Shown: in pieces, positions 33,150 to 41,241 of the stretch
How positions within the stretch are numbered: position 1 is the first letter of the stretch
How the letters are laid out: each line of letters begins with the position of its first letter
Virus record (IMG/VR): IMGVR_UViG_3300005253_000004
Span: 1 to 64,000 of that record
DNA from: a virus
Length of the DNA stretch: 64,000 nt
Strand: one strand, 5' to 3'
Translations under genes and position numbers: made by a program
The notes under the pieces: model-generated
Databases searched by the model: none
The model's input: the letters and a program-made list of their open reading frames with translations, nothing else
Told to the model about the DNA's origin: nothing

Positions 33150-36100
33150 AACAGGTCTCCTATGATACTATTCCAGTTCTTCAGGTACTCCGTCGAGTCA
33201 GCCGATTCTGCTGCTGTCTTGAAGCCAGCCTCCACCAGAGTTTGTTTGTATTCTGTCTCTTGGTAGAGCGTATCAACGCACTTCGTAAGACCTTCAACGT
33301 CGCCTACCTTAGCGAGGAGACAGTTCTTTCCATCCTTCAAGAACTCGGCCCCGGTGTCGGTGGACACAATAGCGCATGCGCTGGACATAGCCTCCAACGT
33401 CATGCGCCCTAGCCCCTCGGTGTGAGACGCAATGATCCAGATGTCTACCTGCGCCATGATTTTAGCCATCTCTTCCCTGCTCGGGCTGAGTACGTAGTTC
33501 AACCAATCAGGTTTATTCTTAGCAAACTCGGGTACCTCACCTACACCCACCAACTGGAGTTTACTGGGGTACTTACGAGCCATAGCTTCCATAACTTGAA
33601 GCGCCTCAGTAGTTCCCTTGAGAGGATGCTGGTGGATCAGCGTTCCTATGGTGAGGCCAACCTCTTTGTCTCCGAATCTCCGACGGTTCGCTGTTGCACT
33701 GAACAGTTCATGCCCGTAGTGGTACCACCCTACCCGCTTGGCGTTCTTATGTGTCTTATACTCCCACCCCTCAGTCACCGTCTCACACGCTTCCTTCAAC
33801 CACTGCGTGCTTGTGGCTATGGCGTCCCACTCAAGGTTCAATGAGTCAGTTTCTAGTGACTGGAACCTAGGGTTGTGTGACAGCTTGAGCATGACCTTCT
33901 TCTGGATTTGCGACATCTCAAGGAATTCCTTGTTGTGCTCGTTGTCTGAATTTGAGATCAACAAGTCACAAGGCGGGATGTTCTGCCAGTCTACACGCAG
34001 CGGTACCTCACAGCTCTTCTGAATGCTCGGGGAGATATCGGTGTAGATAGAGTAGAGACACACATTGTGCCCTGCTTTTTGGAGCATATTGGCCGTGTTC
34101 AGGATGGTGGTGGGCCCACCATGCTTCCGTAGGTGAGGGGTGATGATTGCAATCTTCTTTGATTCTACCCTGAGGTCTAACTTCTTCTCTAGCAGCTTGA
34201 TGAAGTTGAGTACTCCCTGTTGCCTAGTCAGCTTTTGAACTGTCTTCTGCCCTGCTTCCCTGAGCTGGGCTAACCGCTTCGGCTCGTTGAACAAAAGGTT
34301 GTAAATCCTCTCTGCCATGACCTCAGGTACTGTCTTGTTGTTAAGGATGATAGCGTCAAGGTCGTGTGTTGCGTACTCCCTGATACCCTTGTTGTCCCAA
34401 CACACCGGTACCGCACCAGAGGCCATCGCCTCTAGGGATGGTAGCCCATAGCTGTGGTTCCTTGCGGGGTCAACGTAGATGTCTACCTCTGTCCCTAGAA
34501 CCTTAGCGAATCTCGTCTGAGGTAGGATGCCTAGCCCTATAATGTAGGGAGCGCCTTGCACTGAGTCGACTCCGTTAGCCAGAATCCGGACCTCCTTCTT
34601 ATTCTCTTTACAGAGCCTATGTATGTGACTACACAGTTCGACACCACGGTCATGACCCTTGAAGGGGTACACCTGATTGCCTAGAGATACCAGCACAGTA
34701 AGACGTTCGTCGCCCTCTTCTCTACCTTTGGGGAAGAACATCAGTTCGTCATACCCAGGGTTGATGGTGCCGTGTACCTTGTGAGACTTAGCCATCTTCT
34801 TCGCTGTCCACTTGCTGTTGGTAAAGGTGAAGTCAGCCAGCTTGTTAGCGTTCCTGATGGCGTCCTTTAACTGCTTGGAGGGTGCGATAGAGAGGTCGTC
34901 ACTCTGTGAGAAATGGATCGAGGTCAGCTTAGAGTTCCCGTGTGTCACCGCAGCTACCAGAGGCATCAGCTCTCCAGTACCAGCCACCACGATACCTTCC
35001 TTAAACACTCGGTCGTGGAAGTTGTTGACGAAGTCAGGTGTGCCTTCAAATACGATGGGTTCTGTTCGCAGTGAAGGCAACACGTTCTTCTTCATTTTAG
35101 GGTCCCTTTTAACATGAACGATCTTAGCCTCTACTCCTACCTCATTGAGGTGGTTGACGATGTCTGTAATCACCTTCATACCACCACAGTTCTCCGTGCT
35201 GTACACCACGAAGCAGATACGGTACGGCGGGTTCTCCTTCTTGATGATGTCTTCAGCGACAGGCGTCCTTAAGGTTGCTAAGGACTTACGGATGTCAAAG
35301 GACTGTTCCCAAACCTTGAACCCAGGCCAGATACTATGAAACCGGGCTGCCCCTGCTTTCCGGAACCCCATGTGTTCTTCCGCGCCCATCACACTGAACG
35401 AGGTTCCCCTCTCATGGAAGATGTAAGTGTCATCTGCGAGTACTGACTTCCAATTCGTCACCGCGCCTTTATGGACCCTAGTGATAGTTCTCATCCAATA
35501 ATCTGACTCCTCGCCGTAGGACACGTACCCCTCATCGAAGGTACCTATGTCATTCACTAGAGAGCGGGGTATGAAGAAGCAAAAGCCTGTGGGCATGACC
35601 TCCGGGTAGGAATGAGAAGACAGCTTCTCAAAGGCCCGGTTCATATCGTTGTAGTCGTAGCCCTCTTGGAGAGGGATATTGATGAGGGCGGTGTTGTTGG
35701 TGCAAGGGTTGATGATCTTGTTATGTTCTGGATCTGTCTCCATCGCCACCACCAGCTTGAAGAGCCAGCCCTTCGTGACCAGCACGTCTGAGTTGAGGAC
35801 GCAGATGTAGTCGTTCTCCCCTGCCTCGATGCCTCGGTTGACCGTAGCGGCAAAGCCTCGGTTCCTCTTGTTGAAGAGAACGGTGTGGTTGGGGTGCTCC
35901 GTAGCCCACTCCTTGAGCCATGTAGTGGTGCCCTTGTCAGGCGAGGCGTCGTCAACGAGGATGAGTTTGTAAGGCCAGCCTGTACGCTGGGCAATGGAAG
36001 CAAGACAAGGAGCTAAGACGTGGAGTCCACCGTACACCGGGATCACGATATCTACTGGCTTGACTCCCTTATACAGAATGTTAGAGAATGCCTTCATCTT

Positions 36101-36277
36101 GTTCTTGTTCGACTTCACCAAGGCGCTGTTAGCACCCAACACCTGATTACCTAGAGCCTGGATCTGTGACTGAAGCTCCTTGGGTACTGCCTGCATCTCC
36201 TCATCAAGCGAGGACACGAAGGCATCCACCTCCTCTTTAGTCTTACCTCTCCAGTTACCCTTCTTATCAAACGCCAT
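33146..36277 (-). CDS. Three-domain glycosyltransferase (GT2 + GT4 + GT4)
   Basis: A 1043-residue cytoplasmic protein; start at ATG 36277 ([12 protein letters not shown]) with AAGGAGCAGT upstream. Domain 1 (about residues 70-340) is a GT2 enzyme: [66 protein letters not shown]. Domain 2 (about 350-680) is GT-B/GT4: [41 protein letters not shown]. Domain 3 (about 690-1043) is a second GT4: [64 protein letters not shown]. One protein could thus add two or three sugars in sequence. The acceptor (virion protein, DNA base or envelope glycan) is unknown. Confidence 0.8.
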   Translation of the reverse strand: MAFDKKGNWRGKTKEEVDAFVSSLDEEMQAVPKELQSQIQALGNQVLGANSALVKSNKNKMKAFSNILYKGVKPVDIVIPVYGGLHVLAPCLASIAQRTGWPYKLILVDDASPDKGTTTWLKEWATEHPNHTVLFNKRNRGFAATVNRGIEAGENDYICVLNSDVLVTKGWLFKLVVAMETDPEHNKIINPCTNNTALINIPLQEGYDYNDMNRAFEKLSSHSYPEVMPTGFCFFIPRSLVNDIGTFDEGYVSYGEESDYWMRTITRVHKGAVTNWKSVLADDTYIFHERGTSFSVMGAEEHMGFRKAGAARFHSIWPGFKVWEQSFDIRKSLATLRTPVAEDIIKKENPPYRICFVVYSTENCGGMKVITDIVNHLNEVGVEAKIVHVKRDPKMKKNVLPSLRTEPIVFEGTPDFVNNFHDRVFKEGIVVAGTGELMPLVAAVTHGNSKLTSIHFSQSDDLSIAPSKQLKDAIRNANKLADFTFTNSKWTAKKMAKSHKVHGTINPGYDELMFFPKGREEGDERLTVLVSLGNQVYPFKGHDRGVELCSHIHRLCKENKKEVRILANGVDSVQGAPYIIGLGILPQTRFAKVLGTEVDIYVDPARNHSYGLPSLEAMASGAVPVCWDNKGIREYATHDLDAIILNNKTVPEVMAERIYNLLFNEPKRLAQLREAGQKTVQKLTRQQGVLNFIKLLEKKLDLRVESKKIAIITPHLRKHGGPTTILNTANMLQKAGHNVCLYSIYTDISPSIQKSCEVPLRVDWQNIPPCDLLISNSDNEHNKEFLEMSQIQKKVMLKLSHNPRFQSLETDSLNLEWDAIATSTQWLKEACETVTEGWEYKTHKNAKRVGWYHYGHELFSATANRRRFGDKEVGLTIGTLIHQHPLKGTTEALQVMEAMARKYPSKLQLVGVGEVPEFAKNKPDWLNYVLSPSREEMAKIMAQVDIWIIASHTEGLGRMTLEAMSSACAIVSTDTGAEFLKDGKNCLLAKVGDVEGLTKCVDTLYQETEYKQTLVEAGFKTAAESADSTEYLKNWNSIIGDLF

Positions 36278-36629
36278 ACTGCTCCTTAATCCGCTTGTCT
36301 TCTTCAGAGAGCACCGGCATCTCGGCGGTGGCGTTGCTCTGCCTTTCCTCTTCCTCCATCCGGGCCTCCTCTGCCCTGAGAGCAGCGTACCCCAAACCAT
36401 CCCGGTAGTCGTCGTACTTGTACGCGCCCTGGACTGAACGGCACTTTTTGAGGACTTCCATAAACAGCCAGCCGTCACAGTTCGACAGCTTGTGCCCTGT
36501 GATGGCATTGAACGCCGTCACACAGCGGGGGATGGTACGCTCCCCGTCGGGCTGGTCTCGCTCTTCACCCCTCTGGATGATAGTCTTCTTGGCGTCGTCA
36601 AATACAAACTCGATATGTTTTTGTCCCAT
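36267..36629 (-). CDS. Small alpha-beta protein, unknown
   Basis: A 120-residue protein. The N-terminal half looks folded ([36 protein letters not shown]). The C-terminal half is a Glu/Arg-rich helix ([14 protein letters not shown]). The ATG has AAGGAGGGAGC upstream and the 3' end overlaps the large glycosyltransferase by 11 bases, so they are co-expressed. No family is recognised. Confidence 0.5.
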   Translation of the reverse strand: MGQKHIEFVFDDAKKTIIQRGEERDQPDGERTIPRCVTAFNAITGHKLSNCDGWLFMEVLKKCRSVQGAYKYDDYRDGLGYAALRAEEARMEEEERQSNATAEMPVLSEEDKRIKEQYGV

Positions 36630-36638
36630 GCTCCCTCC

Positions 36639-37769
36639 TTAAACGTATGTGCCGCCTTGTGTCATGATAGGCTTCGGAGGCACCCATCCATCCTGGCGGG
36701 CCATCCTGTAAACCTCAGCCAAGGTTAGTGCTTTAGTAATGTGAGTTTCCTTACCCTTACCCTCACCCTCGGCCAGCTTAGAGTACAACGTATTTGCTTC
36801 TTTGGCACTAAGCGCATCGAATACGAGGTGCTGACACATCCGTCCAGGGCGGACAATCGCATCGTCGAGTTCCATCGTACCCGCGTTGGTCGTGGCTACG
36901 ATTCTGATGTCCATCATCTCACCAAGGAGGCCGTCTCCGAGGTTCAGCAACCCGCTGAGCTGACTCATTCCCGATGACTTCCTATTAGAGAGAGCCACGT
37001 CTGCATCTTCAAGAATGAATGTAATCGGCTTACCCTGGTCACGCCCGGTGCTCATCAGAATCGGCAGGATGGAGGGCCCAGACAGATCGGCGATCATATT
37101 GGAGCCAACGATAATGAAAGTAGACTCAACCGTAGACACCAAAGATCTAATCATGTAACTCTTACCCGTACCCGGTGCCCCTTGAAACAGCACAAGCCTA
37201 CCACAAGGCGTCTTAGTAGCGAGACACGCCTTCACATGCTCAAACCCTTTAATGACATTAGCCGAGTAGTTACAGGTGAGTATCTCTTGACTGAACTGTC
37301 CAAGAGCTGAAAGCCCCAAGCCGTTAGGGGTGCTAACCAGAGCAAGCACAGCATTCGAGGGAGGCGAGGTCTGGATCAAGCCCTTAAACTTGTCCTTGAT
37401 CTTATCGAATGTTTCCTGCTGGGTTGTCACCAGATCAAACTCGATGTGGTTCTTCTTATTTTTATCCTTGAACTTATGGATAAGCGCAGACAGATAAGAA
37501 GCATCGTCAACAAAGACGTATTGATTCTCGCTGTCGTTTTCTTGGAACGAGATGTGGGGTCCAAACAACGCAGTCAGTTGCTTAAGTGTCTCTTCTTTGT
37601 CTCCCCTACCCTCATGCATATACCTAAGTACTGGGGTTTCTCTCTTAAGGGCAGCATCCATCATAGCCTGATACTGAAAAAGAGATTCCATCCCGTACAT
37701 CTCCCGGGATACCTGCAGTCTTTTGTCAAGCTTCCCCAAGAGGGCTTTATCCACCGTGGTTTTACTCAT
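36639..37769 (-). CDS. AAA+ ATPase
   Basis: A 376-residue protein. After a mixed N-terminal part (about residues 1-165) comes an AAA module: Walker A QGAPGTGKS (near 196), Walker B FILEDAD (near 251), sensor 1 IVATTNAG and the arginine-finger segment IVRPGRMCQ. The ILEDAD and RPGR motifs place it in the classical AAA group, related to chaperone or remodelling ATPases rather than helicases. It is the first gene after the promoter at 37788-37816 and has AAGGAGAGAG before its ATG, so expression should be strong. Its target is unknown. Confidence 0.8.
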   Translation of the reverse strand: MSKTTVDKALLGKLDKRLQVSREMYGMESLFQYQAMMDAALKRETPVLRYMHEGRGDKEETLKQLTALFGPHISFQENDSENQYVFVDDASYLSALIHKFKDKNKKNHIEFDLVTTQQETFDKIKDKFKGLIQTSPPSNAVLALVSTPNGLGLSALGQFSQEILTCNYSANVIKGFEHVKACLATKTPCGRLVLFQGAPGTGKSYMIRSLVSTVESTFIIVGSNMIADLSGPSILPILMSTGRDQGKPITFILEDADVALSNRKSSGMSQLSGLLNLGDGLLGEMMDIRIVATTNAGTMELDDAIVRPGRMCQHLVFDALSAKEANTLYSKLAEGEGKGKETHITKALTLAEVYRMARQDGWVPPKPIMTQGGTYV

Positions 37770-37787
37770 TCTCTCTCCTTAACCTCA

Positions 37788-37816
37788 ATTATAGCTTTTA
37801 TTTCAAACTTTTGCAA
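37788..37816 (-). promoter_or_regulatory. Minus-strand sigma70-type promoter (copy A)
   Basis: Read on the minus strand: TTGCAA (37811-37816), spacer AAGTTTGAAATAAAAGC (17 bases), TATAAT (37788-37793). The spacer is almost the same as at 47421-47449 and 55777-55805. It lies between the stop of the gene at 37830 and the ATPase start at 37769, so it drives the ATPase and probably the glycosyltransferase cluster. Confidence 0.85.
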
Positions 37817-37829
37817 CCCCGTCTGCGGG

Positions 37830-38150
37830 TCAAGAATCGTCGTATTCAATCTTTCTGATGGACCCATCAGTGAAGTCAATCAGCTCTCCGTCCTTGTAGT
37901 GGCGTTCCAGCACCTCAGCGAAGCAGGAAATATGAACCCTCCACTGCCCTGTTAACAGGAGATGCATGCCTGTATCAAAACCCACGAACTTCTTACAGGT
38001 GGCACAGCGAGGAGGCAACTTCTTCCGGGTATGGAGGGCCTTATCCTCTCCCATATGCCCAGACCCTGTCAATACTCTAAGGTCATCCTCAGTCTCATAG
38101 GCAGGAGTCTCATCCTCAGGCGTTATGAACCACTCCCTCCAGTTCCTCAT
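37830..38150 (-). CDS. Small zinc-knuckle protein, unknown
   Basis: A 106-residue protein with an acidic N-terminal part (TPEDETPAYETEDDLRVL), a CATCKKF pair and a later HISCF that could complete a metal site, and an acidic end (SIRKIEYDDS). It overlaps the next upstream gene by four bases and ends just before a promoter. No family is recognised. Confidence 0.5.
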   Translation of the reverse strand: MRNWREWFITPEDETPAYETEDDLRVLTGSGHMGEDKALHTRKKLPPRCATCKKFVGFDTGMHLLLTGQWRVHISCFAEVLERHYKDGELIDFTDGSIRKIEYDDS

Positions 38151-38566
38151 GGCCCGATTCGGTTGTTGAGCAAGACGATATGGTCGTACGCTTCCTGCAT
38201 GTTTCGGAAGATTTTATGAGAATGGTAGTGGCACCATGCGCTCAAGCGCATGCCTTCGGGAGCTACTACAACTACGTGTTTGTCCTTCATCCAAGCCAAT
38301 AAAATCTCCATGCTAGTCCCTACACTTATCTTCGTGTAGTTAACCAAGAGCACATCCGCTGCTTCGATGTCGAGCTTGTCTGCTTCAACAAGATCAGGCA
38401 ACACACTTTCTGGATCACTTCCGTAATCCTCAGACCTGTAAACCCTATCCGTTGGGTCGAGACATCTAATCCCAGCGTCGTTCAGATAACTCTTTGCATC
38501 CTCCCTCCACGTATTCATTTCTTCTTCAGTATAGCCGTCCATGGGTCCGCATAAATAGACTCTCAT
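38147..38566 (-). CDS. Nucleoside 2-deoxyribosyltransferase-like protein
   Basis: A 139-residue protein from ATG 38566 (MRVYLCGPMDGYT) with GAGGAGGC upstream. The family pattern is plain: YLCGPM at the start, WREDAKSYLNDAGIRCLDP, the Tyr-containing RSEDYG loop, and DVLLVNYTKISVGTSMEI, in which the Glu of SMEI is the usual catalytic nucleophile. Such enzymes move deoxyribose between bases or remove it from nucleotides. In a phage this suits nucleotide salvage or altered nucleotide pools. It overlaps the following gene by four bases. Confidence 0.75.
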   Translation of the reverse strand: MRVYLCGPMDGYTEEEMNTWREDAKSYLNDAGIRCLDPTDRVYRSEDYGSDPESVLPDLVEADKLDIEAADVLLVNYTKISVGTSMEILLAWMKDKHVVVVAPEGMRLSAWCHYHSHKIFRNMQEAYDHIVLLNNRIGP

Positions 38567-38579
38567 TTTAGTAGCCTCC

Positions 38580-39323
38580 TCAAATGCTGGCATCCTTTTC
38601 GTACCTCGATGCCGCTACTGTGTGGTACCTTCCACAATCTACACATTGAAACTGAATCTTTCTGTGCCCTTGTGCAGTCCGCCTACGTTTCGATACTGTT
38701 GTGTTTTCGTTACCACACTCAGGACAATCACTAACGAAGTCAGCGTAATGGCTCTTCGACTTCAGATAAGGTTTCATTTTAGCGAAGACCTCACTCTGAC
38801 TAATCACGTCGCCGTCACAATACGTTATCATGTCAACTAAAGCTGCTTTATCTTTGTTGAAAACAACGTCAACCCACAACTTTGAGCCACCTGTCTCTCT
38901 CTTCTTGGAGACACCAAGGTATTTGCTGATGTAATCAAGCGATGCACTGTCAAATCGAAATAGTTTCTTCGCTTCCTTGTATGTGTCGTAGGCTATAAAG
39001 TCTGGAGACATAGCGAGTCCGTGCTTGATAGCCCGTGTCCTAATCCACTTCAAATCAAACGAGTCTGAATTATGCCCGCAAATCTCATCAGCCTCTTGAA
39101 GTACTTTGATAAACTTCTTGATCATCACTTTATCATTCTGTTTACCATCCCACTGTAGGTGGTGAACTTTCTTATTATCCTCCCACTTCCAACTGACACA
39201 GATCATAGCTGGTTCTTTCAACTGATTCTTATACGACAGATTAATGTTATGACCGGGGCGCCACGCCCAAAATAAACCCGGAGCAACTTCGATATCATAA
39301 AACAATCTCTTTATACGTCTCAT
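38580..39323 (-). CDS. RNase H-like 3'-5' exonuclease with zinc ribbon
   Basis: A 247-residue protein with the DEDD exonuclease motifs: FYDIE (Asp10, Glu12), CGHNSDSFDLKW in the middle and ITYCDGDVISQ for the last acidic site. Between them lie SASLDYISKYLGV and KLWVD, usual for YprB/DnaQ-like phage nucleases. A C-terminal zinc ribbon (CPECGN and CVDCGRY) follows, which may hold nucleic acid. It lies among recombination nucleases and probably trims DNA (or RNA) ends. It overlaps the endonuclease VII gene by four bases. Confidence 0.75.
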   Translation of the reverse strand: MRRIKRLFYDIEVAPGLFWAWRPGHNINLSYKNQLKEPAMICVSWKWEDNKKVHHLQWDGKQNDKVMIKKFIKVLQEADEICGHNSDSFDLKWIRTRAIKHGLAMSPDFIAYDTYKEAKKLFRFDSASLDYISKYLGVSKKRETGGSKLWVDVVFNKDKAALVDMITYCDGDVISQSEVFAKMKPYLKSKSHYADFVSDCPECGNENTTVSKRRRTAQGHRKIQFQCVDCGRYHTVAASRYEKDASI

Positions 39324-39925
39324 TTGTCCTCCTTATTCAAAATCTTCTGGGCGGGCCACGTTTCGAGGTAACACGCTGCTTTCCTTAAATGCTCAATGTT
39401 ATCTTTAAACTTACCGAGGGCACGATTGCATTGACCACAGAGCAGGCCGCGTATCCTGCCTCGTCGTTCTCTAGGATTACGTTTCTTCTCTCCTTTAGAA
39501 TGTAGATGGTCTACAGCTAGTCTGCGTTGGCCTTGTAAAGGCGTTTTACTACAAATCCAACAGCCACCACCTTGTGCTTCTAGTATTGCATCATACTCCG
39601 GTACTGTTATTCCAAAGTTACGATTAAGGTTATAGTCTCTTTGTTTGAAACCTGCATTGCCTTTAGTAAGAGCAGCGAGTTCTACTTTACAAGAGTTACA
39701 TCTTCCTTCGCACGGTTGCGGGCTCTTAACTTTTGTTTCATCTGTTAATTCTATATCACATCTAATACAATGTGACTTGCATCTAAGACAGAGATACTCA
39801 ATCACTCCTTTCGCTTTGTAGAACACCTTCTTACATCTTCGACATTTTCTGTTGCCAGCCCGTTCACGCTTAGACTTATTAACCTTAGCGATATGAACTT
39901 TAGTGCATTTAGACCCCTTAAGCAC
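39320..39925 (-). CDS. Endonuclease VII-like Holliday junction resolvase
   Basis: A 201-residue protein starting with GTG. The C-terminal half carries the T4 gp49-type His-Me finger: GCWICSK, LAVDHLHSKGEKK, GRIRGLLCGQCNRALGKFKDN and the helix IEHLRKAACYLE. The N-terminal half has an additional cysteine-rich region (CRRCKKVFY, CLRCKSHCIRCD, CEGRCNSCK) not needed for the nuclease and probably several zinc sites. The enzyme resolves branched recombination DNA before packaging. The zinc-rich extension may instead mark a mobile HNH relative. Confidence 0.75.
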   Translation of the reverse strand: MLKGSKCTKVHIAKVNKSKRERAGNRKCRRCKKVFYKAKGVIEYLCLRCKSHCIRCDIELTDETKVKSPQPCEGRCNSCKVELAALTKGNAGFKQRDYNLNRNFGITVPEYDAILEAQGGGCWICSKTPLQGQRRLAVDHLHSKGEKKRNPRERRGRIRGLLCGQCNRALGKFKDNIEHLRKAACYLETWPAQKILNKEDK

Positions 39926-40385
39926 AAGGCACCACCTTCACAAGGTTCTCACTAAGGCACTCACCGAACCGCTGTACAAACCAGCCGAAATCTGAGAACC
40001 CTACAACCTCGCTCCCGTCAGCGTCAAACTTAGAATCAGTGCCTCCGAACGCACCAACAAACGCACCAAAGTCTGCGAAACCTACGATCCCGTCATCATC
40101 GAAGTCTGCGTCCCACACCCACCGTACCTCCAGCTTCTCCCCCGGCTCAGACTCACTGGCCTCGTTTCTAGCGGTGTAGTAATAATCTGATTTAGTATGG
40201 CACCCGTCCCCTCGGTCACAGACATAGGCCAGAGGGTCGTCGTTTCTGCACACCTTTATGATATTGTCAGGGTGTACCAGTGTAGTGTCGTACGCATCGT
40301 TAGTGTACAGATCGTACTCCGTAGCGTTATCCACCAGCGGTAGCATGATTAACGCGCACAGAGTGTAGGCAAGCTCAACAATCAT
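39918..40385 (-). CDS. Exported dockerin-like calcium-binding repeat protein
   Basis: A 155-residue protein with a short N-terminal signal-like segment (VELAYTLCALIMLPLVDNA). Residues about 95-140 contain two dockerin/EF-hand-like repeats: DFDDDGIVGFADFGAFVGAF and KFDADGSEVVGFSDFGWFVQ, each an Asp-rich calcium loop followed by a GF-x-DF-x-x-F helix. In bacteria such duplicated loops anchor secreted proteins to partner domains. Four cysteines in the middle (VCRND, VCDRGDGC) and near the end suggest disulphides. It is an odd neighbour for nucleases and probably was taken from a host genome. Confidence 0.6.
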   Translation of the reverse strand: MIVELAYTLCALIMLPLVDNATEYDLYTNDAYDTTLVHPDNIIKVCRNDDPLAYVCDRGDGCHTKSDYYYTARNEASESEPGEKLEVRWVWDADFDDDGIVGFADFGAFVGAFGGTDSKFDADGSEVVGFSDFGWFVQRFGECLSENLVKVVPCA

Positions 40386-40648
40386 CTTGGTGTCTTCTCA
40401 TTGAAACACACATCAACTAAGTAGCGAACGCCCATAGCAGCAAGCTGCGTCGCTTCTTTCTCTTCATCACCTGTCTCTTCTTTATGAGGCCAATACGCTG
40501 CATCTCGAAACTCGATGAACTCTTCTTCTATTATCGCTACACCCTCATGGGCAGAGCGGAATGGAGGGAACTCCTCGCAAGCTCTGAGCAACTCAGCCCG
40601 CACATCAGAAAGAGCTATCTCAATTAGTGCCATCTTGTCTTTAGTCAT
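40382..40648 (-). CDS. MazG-like nucleotide pyrophosphohydrolase candidate
   Basis: An 88-residue all-helical protein from ATG 40648 (MTKDKMALIE). The pattern IIEEEFIEFRDAAY followed by EEKEATQLAAMGVRYLVDV matches the E-x-x-E...E-x-x-x-D spacing of MazG-type NTP pyrophosphohydrolases, which need magnesium. In phages these are thought to lower ppGpp or remove unwanted nucleotides. It is shorter than most and the assignment rests on the acidic motif only. It begins just after the ClpP-like stop. Confidence 0.55.
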   Translation of the reverse strand: MTKDKMALIEIALSDVRAELLRACEEFPPFRSAHEGVAIIEEEFIEFRDAAYWPHKEETGDEEKEATQLAAMGVRYLVDVCFNEKTPR

Positions 40649-40650
40649 AG

Positions 40651-41241
40651 TTACTCCCACACCCCATCAACGATCCCGTATTTCGGCATCTTCATTTTCT
40701 CCACTGGTAGCCACAGCTCATTCAACTTAGAAGGTAGCTCTCGCTTCCAGTAGTTCACTTTCTGATGTGTATGCTCAGCCATTGCTACGGCCCAGCGATC
40801 CCAACACATCTTGTTTGCAGCTACCTGTGCCTCTATTGTGTCGATGTTCTCGTCTGGGCTGTACCCGCCAATCATCTGATGCGCCATGAACAGACAGTTT
40901 CTAGAAGCGAGACGTTTATCTCCAGCTACCAGCAGTAAACCAGCAGCAGAGCATACCTCACCGATGCCAATGGTAATGATCTCGTTAGTACAGGCACGCA
41001 TCGCATCGTAGATAGCGAACATAGAAGACACTGTACCGCCTTCGCTATTGATCATGATGGTGATACCAGCCAAAGGATCGGTAATAGATAGATGCTGCAA
41101 GCTCATGATTACGTTCTCGGCCATCGAATCGTTGATTTCACCAAAGATATAAATGATGCGGTTGTCAAGATCTACCCCCCTGTCGAACATCATGTTCAAC
41201 TTGGCGAGTTCGGTATCAAGCTTAGGGACGCCTTTAGGCAA
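40651..41241 (-). CDS. ClpP-like serine protease
   Basis: A 196-residue protein with the ClpP fold signature: IIYIFGEINDSMAENVIMSL, TIMINSEGGTVSSMFAIYDA, and GEVCSAAGLLLVAG with nucleophile Ser98. CLFMAHQMIGG gives catalytic His121, and YGIVDGVW sits near the end. The third catalytic Asp of bacterial ClpP is not obvious (RELPSKLN occupies that area), so activity may be altered. Phage ClpP-type proteins often mature proheads; this one lies among recombination genes, so host-protein degradation is equally possible. It overlaps the SbcC-like gene by eight bases. Confidence 0.8.
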   Translation of the reverse strand: MPKGVPKLDTELAKLNMMFDRGVDLDNRIIYIFGEINDSMAENVIMSLQHLSITDPLAGITIMINSEGGTVSSMFAIYDAMRACTNEIITIGIGEVCSAAGLLLVAGDKRLASRNCLFMAHQMIGGYSPDENIDTIEAQVAANKMCWDRWAVAMAEHTHQKVNYWKRELPSKLNELWLPVEKMKMPKYGIVDGVWE

